A DNA stretch of 64,000 bases. Origin: Biscogniauxia marginata. Its lineage: Eukaryota > Ascomycota > Sordariomycetes > Xylariales > Xylariaceae. The notes beneath the pieces were generated by a model. It was not told where the DNA came from and made no database searches. It saw only the letters and a list, made by a program, of their open reading frames with translations. This document shows positions 10,311 through 22,387 of the stretch, in pieces (the stretch's first letter is position 1; the number at the start of each line of letters is the position of its first letter). The position numbers and the translations under genes were made by a program. The DNA lies in assembly GCA_022695795.1 (NCBI GenBank), contig MU404064.1, forward strand, positions 310,001 to 374,000, given 5' to 3'.

Positions 10311-11991
10311 GAGATAGTATTTTGTTAGCTGTTCGCTGTGTTTTGTCGTGGCGAGAGGCTAACGTAAGGATGCTGCTGAATTATGTTTTTACTGGGAACA
10401 AGGAGAGTTGCTTCAGCTATGAAAATGGTACCTATAAATATATCTGTACTAATCCCCATTTTCAGGATTCAGTATGATACATGACTAGGGAAAGGTGACT
10501 TAACGATAGTTAATCTTGAAGCATGCAGCTCAGGTTCATCCTCATAATTGTTAGCAACTCATCTTTAGCATAGTTAATCATTCCGGTACTGCGCCTGTTT
10601 GCAATAGCTCTTACATTCAATTCAGGGGTAACTTCAAATACGATGATGACCATGACTAACTCAATTCGATTTACAGTAACTGTTAAATCTGACGTAGAAC
10701 TTTCAAGGATTGCGCTCTTTTCACGTAATCGGAGGGCATGTCAACTAAAAGCAGGATGCGGCCTCTTGGACATTATACCTAGTAGTTTCGCGCCCATCTT
10801 CTCTTCTTTCGGATGCCATGTGATCCTCAGTAGTCTCTATTCCATTTAATGACTAAGAGTGCCTGTAATGGTTTTTTTCTAAGATATTGTATTTCTTCGT
10901 GATCACAGGCTTGCTGATGCTTCTAGCGATATTTCGAAACTAGCTCCTATACTAGTTGTTGTGTGCGTCAGTAGATTTCAAGATTGGAGAAATTATATAC
11001 ACCTGGACAATCCTCGCCGGGGAATTAGCACGCGACATGTTCAATCCACGACGAATCACGAGAAACATATCACGCACTATTTTTTTGTCTCAGTGGTTTA
11101 GACATTCCCCACCCCCCTGGATTGTCGATCACCATGTGCTAAGCTCAGACTTAGTGTACTCGGGGAATTCTGAGATCAGATTGGACTCCTCGTGGTCTTT
11201 TATATCTCTGGGAAAAGATGCAAGACCTTATGTAATCAATCGACAGGGGCATCATCAACATAGGTTAGACAGTTCAAACGGTTCAACGTCCCCAGCTCTG
11301 TATACGCCCCGGGCATTTCCCTGTAACACTTGTGCATGTGTAAGCCCTGTGATTGGGGGGTTGCTACTATTTATTCACCGTGTCGCACGTATCACGCCTA
11401 GCGCTGATCAACCACATGTCCGTAAATAGAAGGAGGCTAACCCGTGTCACATGAATGTGTATAATACCATCCCAACACAGCCTTATAGTTCTCGACTTCA
11501 ACTGCACACGTAAACTTACTCGACCGAGGTGATTGACCTACGTTCGGTGCGCAGCAAGGAGGAAGAAAGTATATCTCTTTCTATGGCTGCTCACCACAGA
11601 AGGATCTTCCAGGAGGATTCTAAATTACTAGATTTTACGATGATGTCAGCTATATTTGGAAACTTTCTGATGGCCACGATCCGACGATGCGTGAGACAAG
11701 GTATGAACACCGTAGCATTCAACTAGTAAAACACCCTCACAGGGCGTTGTCTGACACCGTAGCCCTGAACGACAGTGTACAATGGATGCCACGAGGCAGA
11801 ATCAAAAATACCCTGTAAAGCGATCATATAAACCGGTAACCTGCCTGTCGTAGGGTGCCCTATGACTTGGCAAGAATGCGAGAGACATATTTCCAAGCAA
11901 TACTAAAATTCAAATACCCTTCGCCGTGAGCATCGTAAAACGGACTTCGATATTGCCTTAGGAACAGATATATATATATATAGATATAATC
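10311..11991. other. Gene-poor spacer upstream of CVNH and SLATT genes
   Basis: 1.7 kb between two divergent genes. A 157-codon frame (10956-11429) and several shorter ones lack motifs, splice context and protein-like composition, so I treat them as chance. An AT microsatellite (about 11968-11982) abuts the SLATT start codon. Confidence 0.5.
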
Positions 11992-12834
11992 ATGTCCGCC
12001 CCGCTAGACGTCACTTCTCCTTTGTTGCCGCCGACATCGAAGCCGACCGGCCCCCAGTCAAGCACCGCAACCCCAGCGCCCAGCAAATCGCAAGCGCCGG
12101 AAGCGGCAACAGGGACCGCAGCACCGAAATCAATCCAGACGAATGTCCCGCCCGTCACGGGACCACGCAAATCAGACACCTCGCTGTCGTGGGGAACCCC
12201 GGCCGGGCTCGCCATCCGCAGCAACAACGACGAGAACCTCGTGATCTTCCGGAAGGCGCTGGGGATCAACTACCACCGCGACACGGCGGACGGCTGCACG
12301 CTCGAGGAGGGCCGCAAGTCGGCGATCGGGATCTACCGGTCGGTGATCGAGGCGCAGACGAAGAAGTACCTGCAGCACGCGGCGCTGCAGGCGTTCCTGT
12401 ACGCGTGCTACTTCGCGCAGATCATCATCGGCGCGGCGCTGACGGCGCTGGGGCCGACGGCCTCGCGCTACGAGCGGGTCATCACGGTCCTGGGCGCCGC
12501 CAACACGATCCTGGCCGGCGTGCTGGCCATGATCAAGGGCTCGGGCCAGCCGCAGAAGCTCGGCAAGGACCGCGTCGGCTTCCGCAGGCTGCAGGACTGG
12601 ATCGAGGAGACGGAGGCGCTGCTCTCCGTGGGCGTCATCGGGCGCAACAGGACCGAGGTCGGGCTGCTGGTCGAGAGCGCCTTCAAGCGGTACAACGCCG
12701 CCAAGGCGAGCGAGGAGAACAACAATCCGGAGTTCTACGTCAACCAGCCGCTGGAATCTCTGAGGGACCAGGCCAGTGAAGATCCCGTCAATGTCGGTCC
12801 TCGCCCTGTGAAGCTAGCTGGTGATGCGAAATAG
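11992..12834 (+). CDS. SLATT_fungal domain two-TM membrane protein
   Basis: A single exon of 280 aa. The first ~65 residues are Pro/Ser/Thr/Ala-rich and probably disordered. A helical stretch follows, with two membrane segments at about 132-154 (LQAFLYACYFAQIIIGAAL) and 163-182 (VITVLGAANTILAGVLAMI). A polar loop and an amphipathic helix (LQDWIEETEALLSVG) come next. This order is that of the SLATT superfamily, two-TM modules that in prokaryotes are predicted pore-forming effectors; the fungal branch is widespread and functionally unassigned. Bases from about 12150 to 12720 are strikingly GC-rich at third positions compared with AT-rich flanks. A TA repeat lies within 25 bp of the ATG, giving a very short 5' leader or an unusual promoter. 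The gene is tail-to-tail with the regulator gene downstream. Confidence 0.85.
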   Translation: MSAPLDVTSPLLPPTSKPTGPQSSTATPAPSKSQAPEAATGTAAPKSIQTNVPPVTGPRKSDTSLSWGTPAGLAIRSNNDENLVIFRKALGINYHRDTADGCTLEEGRKSAIGIYRSVIEAQTKKYLQHAALQAFLYACYFAQIIIGAALTALGPTASRYERVITVLGAANTILAGVLAMIKGSGQPQKLGKDRVGFRRLQDWIEETEALLSVGVIGRNRTEVGLLVESAFKRYNAAKASEENNNPEFYVNQPLESLRDQASEDPVNVGPRPVKLAGDAK

Positions 12835-13948
12835 GGAAATACTGGATGTTTTTTTGAGCATATGGATTTAGTGGTCAGTGTTGAATATCCTTCCCCCAAT
12901 TCACGTCTGGTATCAACTCATCTAGGGAAAGGGGCGTTTGGTGTTAGGTGTTTATGACTCTGCCTACTAAAGGGGGTACATTACTTGGCTGCTACATTGG
13001 GGAATGATAGTTAGCGCGTCTTATTTAATTGTAACACATAATTTGTATTTTTATCTAGGAATCAAAACGTCCCTGGAGAGTCACGAACACTCTCCGATGA
13101 AGTCAACTTCAACACTTAAGTCGAAGTAACTAATTTTGTTTTCAAGGACCTGCAAGAATATGGTTCCGTTGTTTAAACGATATTTCCAATCTCTACAATC
13201 TATTCACCCTCCCCCAAAAGTCATGAAAGCCATCATCTCACCCGTTACCCTGGGTGCTTATACGTGCAACACTCTTACCCTCTAGCTTTGTGTGCAAGAG
13301 CGAATCCAAAAATCTCGGCGCCTTCGTGTCGTCAGTTTTCCCGCCGGACAGGAACAATGGATTGATCATAGCGACGGTGACAGACGCTCAATCGGTATCC
13401 GCCCGAACCCAATACAGTACGTTGCCCTATCTTTGTGTTTTTGGGGGTAGTGGTCTACCTGAGCGTCGTGGATGGGTAGAGGAGAAAGAGACACCATTTT
13501 CACGAAGTCTTTCTTAGTACAGCATTAGGCGACCAACTGGCTGCGCGGTACCCCAAACCGAGTGCACTCTGTGTATCTTGGGAGTCAACAGGACATTCCA
13601 CACCCCATCAGCATCTCTGCCTTCATTTGGTGACAGAACCTGCTCTTGTTTTAATATTCAGCCTACCTACTGCCACCTTCGGTATGGCTGTGGGTATTGC
13701 CTGGGTAGTATATACGTAGAGCAAGCTTCTTAAGGGGTCGTATATATTTTATTTTATTTCAAACGATTTTCCTATTTTAATTATTTATACCCAAAACACC
13801 GTCCCAATTGCTTTCATTCTGTTGCTCCAGTGCCTCGTAAAAGTAAGCATATATATCCGTACCAGATGTTGTCTACCCCCTTTTCTTCTGCCTTTTCGGT
13901 CTCTTTCTAATACCATTACCCTTACCAACCGCCACCGCTGTTATTGTC
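12835..13948. other. Convergent spacer between SLATT and regulator genes
   Basis: 1.1 kb. A frame at 13223-13517 starts MKAII and includes a plausible but short coding stretch. Its only in-frame intron would be about 32 bp, too short to trust. Otherwise the sequence is AT-rich. Confidence 0.4.
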
Positions 13949-16666
13949 CTAGAGCAATCTCCAACGAATAAAATTCCGCTCGCTACCAAAATCTCTAGAA
14001 CTGCACCAGATAGAGTCGTCATAACCATTCACTTCGTCATCGTCGCCATCATATTCTGATTCCCTAGAACCGCTCGTACGTCTTCTGTATTTCCGTTCTG
14101 TGAACATCTTATAGATGGCGTCCACGTCGTCGTCAAGCTCGTACTTGACTAAACCAGATGATTTAGCTCAGCTTTATTTCTAGAGACAGGAGTCGGAGTC
14201 AACCTACCGTGAAATTTCTCAGCCTTTTCTACTTCTCGAAACAGATTCTTCAGCCTAGGGTCAATGGCCAGGCCTCCCTTTTGCACTTTGCTCATGATGT
14301 GGGCATAGCGCATACTTAAATCGTCGACCATACGCTGGCTGTTTTCCTGATGGGAAATTGCTGCTTGCTGAGGTCAACGACTGAGGGTTCACGCCGATCT
14401 AGGCTACTCACACCTTCCAAATTTTTTGGACCATTGCACTCCATGACTATAGTGTAGTATAAGGAGTTGGATGCATAGCGCTGGGATCATATAATGACTT
14501 AGCGAACGCTTCTTACTATGTTTCTCATGAACGAGCCGGTCGACTTCCTGAATGGCTTCTAGTTCCAAAGGCTGAATTATTTTCGCAGCCTCGGCAAACA
14601 GTTGACGCCTAGCGGGGTCTGGCAGACCCGCAGAGTACTCCAAATCATTAAGAATCGCATAATACATCTCGTGTGATGGCTGATACGAGGGAGTGCCGTC
14701 AGGGAATATTAGGCCGTAGCGGGATAAGACATCCCTCTGTTTATCCATTTCCACTGGGAAACAGTTGCCGAACAATACATTGCCAATGCTGAATATGTCC
14801 AGTGTCTTTCTTGCTAGAGTTCTCTAAAAGTCTACCTGTCAGCGATTATTTCTAAGTTTAGGCCAATTGGATACTTACATGACCTGTGTTGTCGGGGAAC
14901 TCCCTGTAGGCCGAAAGAACTGCGGTAATCGTGGACGCGAAATCTCTTGGAGCGATATTGCGTTTTGCCTTGATGTTGAACCTTGCCCATTCAATGAAAG
15001 GTTCAGGGGTTGGCAATGAAGAAGGTTCTAGATAGTATGCCGCCGTATAGAAATTTTGAGTAGTGCGACAAGAGTTCATCTCTGGTAAGCCTGATCCTGA
15101 AGCAGAAGGGAAAACATGCGAAACTTCATTTGCGCCTTGTAGAAACCGCCCAACAGAGATACTTTCGACGCCCAACGGATCTCCGTGCTCGTAGCAGTTC
15201 ATCTGTAGAATAGGTGCGCCTGGGAAGTAAAAGACATGATATCCGCGCTTCAGCAATGGATATCCCAGTGTAACAATTTTAACGGAGCCGGTGCTCTCAC
15301 TTGGTATAGATATGGGACTCGGGTCATATAAATCTTCGAATTTGTTAATGAATGACGGTTAGGAGATACTTTGTTAGAATGCAAACTGACTTGTGATCCC
15401 TTTCCGGATGTCGTACAATTTCTCATAATATCTCTTGCAGGCTCTCTCTGCCAAAATAGGCCCATTTCTCTTTACGCACTCGACGCAGGGAAAGGACACA
15501 CACTATTCAATATAAGTAAGGGGTAGCTTTAGGATTGGGCAACCACATACAGGAAGCTTTTTGAGTTTACACCATGAACACACCAGACGATTCTTACGAA
15601 TCTCATTAGTGACCCTCCGGTTATAACTTGTGATCTTCCTCTCAGTCACTGAAGTATCGATCCCTTTTGAAAACTGTCGGTTCGTTTTCGCCCTCGCTGG
15701 GCTTAGCGGTAGGTAGCTAGGCAGTTTTGCCAAAGTGCGTATGGGCAAAGAGATTGTGGAACATTGTGCATAATTTGAAGGAAATTGAACTAAAGGTGTT
15801 CCTGTTGAGGGTCTAGGTAGACCCGGCCTTCGGTCGAATGGGGTGGTGGGCTGGTTGCTGAGCTTTGAAGATTCGAGGGGAACGTTATCGAAGATAACAG
15901 GATAGAAGAGAGGATGATTGGAAGGATAAATCCCAGGTGAGTGCCAAATAGAAGTAGGGGTATGCTGACCCCAGATGCCATTGACTATTGGAGTAGTATG
16001 ACTGGAGACACCGCCAGAGGAGAAGTCGAATTCCATATTCATTGATGACGGATGAGAATAACTCATGAATGAGGATGTCTTCTTATCAGTACCCGCCGGA
16101 TTCATACAACTGGTGTTATTTGGCTGCGAGAAAGTCATTAGTTAGAAATGAAGTGGAATCAAGCTAAGAGCCGCCTGCATGGAAATACCAAGAACATGCG
16201 AGGGTCGAAAACTAGAATAATTTCTATTTAGTGATTAGGGAGTAAGGCCATAGTCTCTTACACATTGCGGAAGACTATAGCTCCTGGGTGGTCTCTCGAC
16301 AACACTATCTTCATTGATAGAATTTGAATCACCATGTAGTGACGAGTTATATCCACCAAGAGACGGATCGATGAGGTCTTGATAAATATCTCCCGTTGTA
16401 TAGAAGTTGGAGAAATGGTGAGACGGCAAGGGAACTGCCTTAGTAATGAGGTCTTCCGGTGGATCCAAAAGAACTTCTTCGTCAGACGACATAATAGGTA
16501 GGGTAACGAAAGGGAGGCTGGAAGTATTTTGTGAGGCATTCTTCAGCAAAGAGGTGCCACCTTCAGGTAATAGAGGGAGTTGTTCCTCATTCGCAGTTGT
16601 GGTATGTGAGGTATAGGCATCAGTGGAGCTTGAACATTCATTACAACGACAGTAAGTGAACTCCAT
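13949..16666 (-). CDS. Putative transcriptional regulator with a C6-like cysteine cluster
   Basis: Seven exons: 16666-16262, 16123-15551, 15502-15391, 15333-14879, 14823-14412, 14363-14208 and 14148-13949. Junction phases all agree (0,0,1,0,1,1), giving 770 aa. The central part reads RLVCSWCKLKKLP, then after an intron CVSFPCVEC and AERAC. The spacing Cx2Cx6Cx4Cx2Cx12C resembles, but is not identical to, a fungal Zn2Cys6 cluster. The N-terminal ~270 residues are rich in Ser, Pro, Thr and Asn, with little predicted structure, which is usual for activation regions. The C-terminal ~400 residues are helical and end in an acidic, Arg-rich tail. I do not recognise an orthologue. Nuclear DNA binding is inferred only from the cysteine cluster. 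Exon 6 uses donor GTGAGT and acceptor AAG, and this junction is the least certain. Confidence 0.72.
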
Positions 16667-18950
16667 GATGAAAGTCGCCAGTGGTATTCCTCATGAAAAA
16701 TGGTCTAGATAGGTAGGTTGCTTGAATAAAAGCCATCGTTATGACAGTGGCGAGGAAACCTAGGCTTTTATGCTGGATAGGATTCGTAGTACAAAGAAAA
16801 AAAAAGCATCTATCATAATTTCTCATCGTTAAGAGTCTAAGTCCGCAGATAGATGGAGTCCTAAGCTGCAATCCGATGATGTGGCCTTCCTTCACAAGTA
16901 CACCTCTCCTGGATAGAATGGTACAGCGTTTGAGCCGAGAAATTTAGCGTGTTTGGTAAGCCATCGCCGGACTCCTGGCCGAGAGGGTCCCATCCACCAG
17001 CGGATACGGTCCTGTTGGATAGGAAAATGAATGTACTTGAAGGCCCAGATGGGTCTGATCGGCTGCCTGGTCCTTTTGGACTATTGTGAGAGGCGATTGG
17101 AACTGATTTGCCTGTATGTTATGATGTAGGCACCTGCAAGGGTATGGTACGCAAGGACCTATGTGAGGCTCTGCTGGGACTTAAGATAGGGTATTTACCA
17201 TAGATCTCGCGTTGAATACTACTTCATAGACTAGGTACGGCCCTGTCTTCGCCATTGGACAGGACACAAAGCACGGAACTTGATTCATGTACATAAGCTT
17301 ACTTGTCGATCATTCTATAGGTACGAATACACCAAAGAAAATAAGCTTGAACTAGGGCTGGGATATCGATGGCACTGGCTTTCACAGTATACCCAGGTAC
17401 CTCCTTTTATTGTAGATCCACCAGAACGTATGTATGATTCGTGTGTATAAGAACTTTTATACTTTAGTAAGTATTCATTACATAGTCTGTGCTTCTCGAA
17501 GTACCAGTATCGACGCGGGCCCAAGGGGAAAGGTCCGGGAAAGTGGCACGTTCACCAGCTTGCCCGCTCTCAAACCGAGCGCATGTTAATTCTAGATAGC
17601 GCGCTGGTGCCGGCGGCAGTAGTCAGCATGCCTATTGGCTCTCCCCGTATAATGGCAGACTTGTTAATACATTATGAAAGGTTAGTCTAAAACGTAGTGT
17701 GAAATTTAAGACTATTTTACTCGGCACCCACTGAATGGTCACGTGATTCCGACAGGGGATTTAAGATATTAGAAGGTATTAATGCTCGAGCTAATATGCT
17801 TTACTACCTAAGTATATTAATTTTTATAATATTCTAGTACAGCCGCGACTTCTTGCTATTTTATTTTAATGTTATAAGACAAGCATAAAAATCATATGAT
17901 GCGTAGTATCTTTCTAGTGTGAGAATGGCCTAAACCCCCTATCCCCCGCATACGTACCTAGGTATCGAAGTGCGTTCTGAGTTGACGTGCAGTAGCGGAT
18001 AGAGCCTCAATGAGGCTGCTGGGTGTGCAATCGCCCATTTGGGCAATAGCGTATCGGACGATGGGGATGGGACTCGTCATTCTTCATGGTTTAGCGCACC
18101 AAGCTAATCTTGCCGAACCTAAATTTGAAGCTCAGCAATGACATTCTACTATATTCAGAGTTATTCTAGAACTACGTTAGATGCCTAGCCGCTTTCTTGG
18201 CTGTGTGATAAGTTACTCTGAGGTGCATAATCAACGTGTACTTGCCAGTAACTGGATAATGTCTACGGGATTAATTACGGAGATATATCTATTTTAGGGG
18301 GCCCCCCTTCACATCTTGTGCGGTCTCTAAGTCTGTTCCAGAGATCCCGCTAGACCGGTGAGCTTTCCGCTTGCCTTGTCCGAGCCTAAATCCTGGCGCA
18401 TTCTTCTCAAAGGATTCTTTAAAGCACACCGAAGTTTCTATGTTTTGACACGTGATAATCCCCACTGCGAGAGTTTATATATCGCCTCAAGACTACTGCT
18501 ATGTGACTTACAGCAGTTTAAGACTAATTATGCACAAGACTTCCTAGCTCCTCCTTAATGATGCGCGGAGCAACAAGTTCACCCCTATTATAGGAGACGG
18601 CAGACGAGAGGTAAGAGATTGCCGGACCGACATGGGATCAAATAATCTGTACATAGTGCAGTTTATTGTTTAAGTTCTCTGGGCGGCACCCAAGCGGCCA
18701 GGAGGCCGAGAGACAATGACAGGGAGACGTGAACCCGCTCTACCGTAATATGTAAATTGTACATTTTAATACTCGGCTGGCGGGTCGATTCCCGGATATA
18801 ATAACATTGTGAATGTATGACTTATTAACCTGGATCAATGACGCCCCTTTCTCAAAATCGAAACAAGAGCATCATCCTTTAATGTGAGATTGTTAAGTAT
18901 ATACTAGGCGACGACAACATCGGTCGTCATTACTAACCTCCACCTCTAGT

Positions 18951-18978
18951 GGCTAGGCCGGCTAGGCTGGCTAGGCTG
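18951..18978. repeat. Short tandem repeat GGCTAGGCY
   Basis: Three imperfect copies of a 9-bp unit stand in a gene-poor tract. No function is apparent. Confidence 0.7.
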
Positions 18979-20237
18979 ATCTCTGGGGTAATAACGTTGA
19001 TACCTCCTATCATTTTTTATATCCTAGTTCACTAAACCATGCAGTAATATAGATTTAGGGTCCTCGTGACGTGATGGTCGCCCTTCTCGTCACTAGCGGA
19101 CTCGGGGTTAGTGAGCTATCCAGCCAAGACCCATACACCTACAGGGCTGACTAGCAGTCCGGGGACCAAACCTCTCGTCTTTCTCCCCATCTCATTCTTT
19201 TATTGAAATACGTTCACTACTTTCAATTGCTAACGCAACTGTCGCCGCGAGACTCCTTCGTTACCCCACATTTCGACCAAGTGATCCTAGTGTTGCCTAA
19301 GCCCCTGACAAGCAACCACTATGTACCTGGGAATAATTGCATACCACGAATCTATTAGTTGTCAGGAATAATGAAGTAAAGAGTTGTGGTATAGAAGGAT
19401 CAATAGGAACAAGACAGGTACACATCACCTGAGGGTACAAGGGGGCTGTTAGTATTTAAAAGACACTACGTCCCGAGCAGTTGTAGTTCTGGTTTCTCGT
19501 GCATCAAATACATTACTACCCTTATACATACTGAGTGTATCGTGGCAGTAACTTTGAACCGTTCCCTTTCCTTAATCCATCATACAAAGCCATAGCCTTG
19601 GCATCTTATGTAAATTCCGTTATATTTCAAGATCTTTTCGTCCATCGTATCCTTGATCACCAGCCCCGACCCTCCTTTTATTATAATCTTCATAAACAAT
19701 CTTTATAACCGTGATTGAAATGTGCTAGTTCAGTCGCAATAGTCGCACCTAGCACATATAATGGCAAAAGGGTGTAGGCATGAGGATGAATCGTTGTGAA
19801 CGGCTCCACGCATAAGAATGATGGGAACTGTGATGAACCATATGACATTGCTAGTAGTAGTGTCGATGACTGATGCTTTAGAGGTGTTGCTAATAGACAA
19901 AGCTATCTGATTAGATGCCTCAAAAGCTCCTGGGGCCATCTTACTTGTGTTCGCATTCCCCTGAGACAGCATATTGGAATACATTTCGGAGGTTCAAATA
20001 ATGAATAAATTCCGGAATAGCTAGAGTGCAAGTTAGGACTCGAGGTGTGGGATCGTGACAGTCACAAAATAAGAAGTTGCTGATAGATTCATGTATGGTT
20101 TTTTTCTTTCCATCTGCTAATTAATATCTCTAGTGATTTGGTCAAAGATCCTACAAGTAAAATACGAGAAGCTCTTGTCGTCTACTTACCAGCATTGTTA
20201 GGGGATGAGTGGTGTCCAACCATTATATATCATTCAA

Positions 20238-20376
20238 TGGTCCGGCGAGCTGATCTACGGGAGAAAACAGGGCAATTTGATGGGGTCTACCCAGCTTAGT
20301 GGGTCCGGCGAGCAGGAAATAACATCGTGGTGAATTGTAACTATTAAGCTGCGTTTACAGATTGCTCGCCGGACCA
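20238..20376. repeat. MITE-like inverted-repeat element, 139 bp
   Basis: The left end is TGGTCCGGCGAGC (20238-20250). The right end is its exact reverse complement, GCTCGCCGGACCA (20364-20376). A third copy of GGTCCGGCGAGC stands inside at 20302-20313 in the left orientation. The 13-bp perfect termini are GC-rich in an AT-rich setting. There is no coding capacity. Target-site duplication is not clear. It could be a non-autonomous DNA element or a structured regulatory hairpin. Confidence 0.5.
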
Positions 20377-20470
20377 ATCGTTTTTGAACAGTCAACCAAT
20401 CTTAAGTCACCTACCTATCATGGTAGAGGTAACCTTTAATCATTGGCTCAGATATCTCCTAGTGAGTTAA

Positions 20471-20698
20471 GCTTTACAAACCCCGGGTTTAAAAGAGCAA
20501 GAAATAGCACGGCAACCGCAGGGCTGGATTCACTTGCATGTGTCTAACGAGAAGATCGAGCGATTATTAACGGTTTTATCCGCGCAGACAGCGGCACTTA
20601 CAAAAAGCCCCGAGCATTATATGATGCACTCTACTACACAACGTTGCCAATTTGTGATTCCTAGTGCCAAGGAAAAGAACATGCCAAGTAAAAGATAG
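20471..20698 (+). other. Possible coding relic or internal exon (75 codons, no ATG start)
   Basis: An open frame running from a TAA at 20468 to a TAG at 20696. Its composition looks protein-like (for example RQPQGWIHLHVSNEKIERLL), but there is no start codon near its left end. A potential acceptor AAG lies at 20469-20471. I recognise no family. It could be an exon of a decayed gene or chance. Confidence 0.25.
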
Positions 20699-22387
20699 GA
20701 CCCAGATAGTGAATTTATGGCTAAGTCACAAGGCAGCGTCTTCGTAGTAAACTAGTTAAGTTCCCTAGGTTCTCGGGGCGCAGACTTCTTCAACACAGGG
20801 TAGTTATGCTTACCACTAGTACGTTATGCGGTTTTGTGATATTTTCCCTGATTCCCCAGCTGGGAAGTTACCTAGATATCATATTTAATAAGGCTTCTCG
20901 GGAAATAACCGTGAGTTATTGAGGATGTCCTGCGCATACACAGCCCTGTTGTGAGGACTACACTGTTCATAGGTATGTTAAATTAGTTTTTAAAGATATG
21001 TGTGCCTAGGTTTGTATAATAGTTGGTTTATAGAATTCATAATTATAGGTATAAAAGTGCTTATATAATAGATGTCTTAGCTTACTGCCAAATAATATTT
21101 ATCACGATATAACCCTTAGATTGCCTGTAGTTTGCATCTATGCGTAATGGGAAACTCTTTGCTTCGTTTGTGACATGTGGTTCTTTTTCAAACTGTGTAT
21201 AACTTACCATTAGCTTGTCTAGAATTATTGTGAGGTGCACTCCTTAGCTACCTAGAAATAACAATAAGGTAGGTAAAGCCCAGGAAACTAAACTTAACAA
21301 ACAAGGGCCCCTCAAGAGAAATGTGATATGAGGCGGAGGATTTATCATACACTATTAATATAAGCAAGGCATTCGAGGTCATATAAAGCTTGTATCTTGA
21401 TAAGAAGCTTATGTATGGCAACCACTCTAACAACACTGACCAATCGTAGAAGTGCTCGGCTATAAACAAATACTTGGAATACATAAGAGACATGATAATG
21501 GCACTTACATGTATATAGCTCAGGTACAATAGTATATAGAAAATAGCGAACAAATGATAAGTCCCGTACATGATCCCAACCAGCTCCCATACCAGACACC
21601 TAGGTACCTAAGTGATGCATGGTTGTTAAAAAGGATGATTGTAGTATCTTCGTAGCATCGGACCGACAATAGGTGTTTGGCAGCTGAATCTGACGACCAG
21701 CCAATACCATCACCGTCACAATTACGATAACAGAAGCAGACGTAGAAAACATATCTGCCAACAGATGTGTTAATCTGGTGTGAACTAAGACAGGTTATGT
21801 ATATAAAAATGGTTACATAATAGAGACATCTCCCGAGAGCAGTCAAGATTATATAACATGCTGGCACGAGCCAGCGTTACATCGCGTACGTGTGCCTGCC
21901 AATCTTTCGACCGCGAGGGCCGAATCGAGAAAAAAAAAGCCGGCCGCCGCCGCAGCAGCAGCACAACACGCACGTTTATCTGGTTGCGACGATGTAACCG
22001 ATAGCAGGGCGAGCAAGCAAGAAAGCTTAGTTCCCTGGTCGGGAGCGTGGGGCTGGTTTCTGTTCCTGCCTTCCGTAATGGGGAGGGCCGGTCGACATTA
22101 TCCCGCCGGAAAATACGACATTGCGTATGTCTTATCTCTTTTGGCAAGGGGAAGTCTTTTATGTTAAAACGGCGTTTCTACTATCATGAAAGGGGGAGAT
22201 AGCGGGACCTTAATCGCGGGGATATATAGGCAAGCTGTCTGTGTAGGTGTATAAGAACGTGGCATTTATCCGGCCACCGGTGCTGTTCGGTTTCTTACCT
22301 CACCCTCCCCTCCCTGACTTCCCTTCCCTCCCCCGGATTCCGTTCTCTCGTCGTTTTAAGAAAGCTTTTGCTGATCACAGCTGTGCG

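Larger units (their letters stand above)
16667..22387. other. Large gene-poor tract
   Basis: 5.7 kb with no gene I can support. It is AT-rich with many TAGGTA/TACCTA strings. It includes a small tandem repeat of GGCTAGGCY (18951-18978), an inverted-repeat element (20238-20376) and an ATG-less open frame of 75 codons (20471-20698). A GC-richer stretch at 21880-22130 precedes the secreted-protein gene and may be promoter-proximal. Short frames at 18358, 19730 and 21248-21867 show nothing recognisable. Confidence 0.55.

Noticed and set aside
10956..11429. 157-codon open frame on the + strand
   Set aside because: The composition is not protein-like, there is no motif or splice context, and it lies in low-complexity intergenic DNA.
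12189..12779. Long Arg/Gly-rich frame overlapping the SLATT gene
   Set aside because: An alternative-frame by-product of a GC-rich coding region.
13223..13517. Possible small secreted protein beginning MKAII
   Set aside because: It would need an intron of about 32 bp or a non-ATG start. No recognised domain.
16124..16138. ATG at 16138 as start of the regulator gene
   Set aside because: It lies in an intron. Splicing 16262 to 16123 keeps frame and adds a 135-residue exon.
18700..18795. tRNA-like B box (GGGTCGATTCC) near 18781
   Set aside because: No matching A box or acceptor stem can be drawn at the right spacing.
19460..19515. Weak similarity (about 32 nt) to 36300-36345
   Set aside because: The match does not extend on either side. 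Too short to define a repeat family.
19730..19984. 84-codon frame on the - strand
   Set aside because: No signal peptide, motif or splice support. Isolated in an AT-rich tract.
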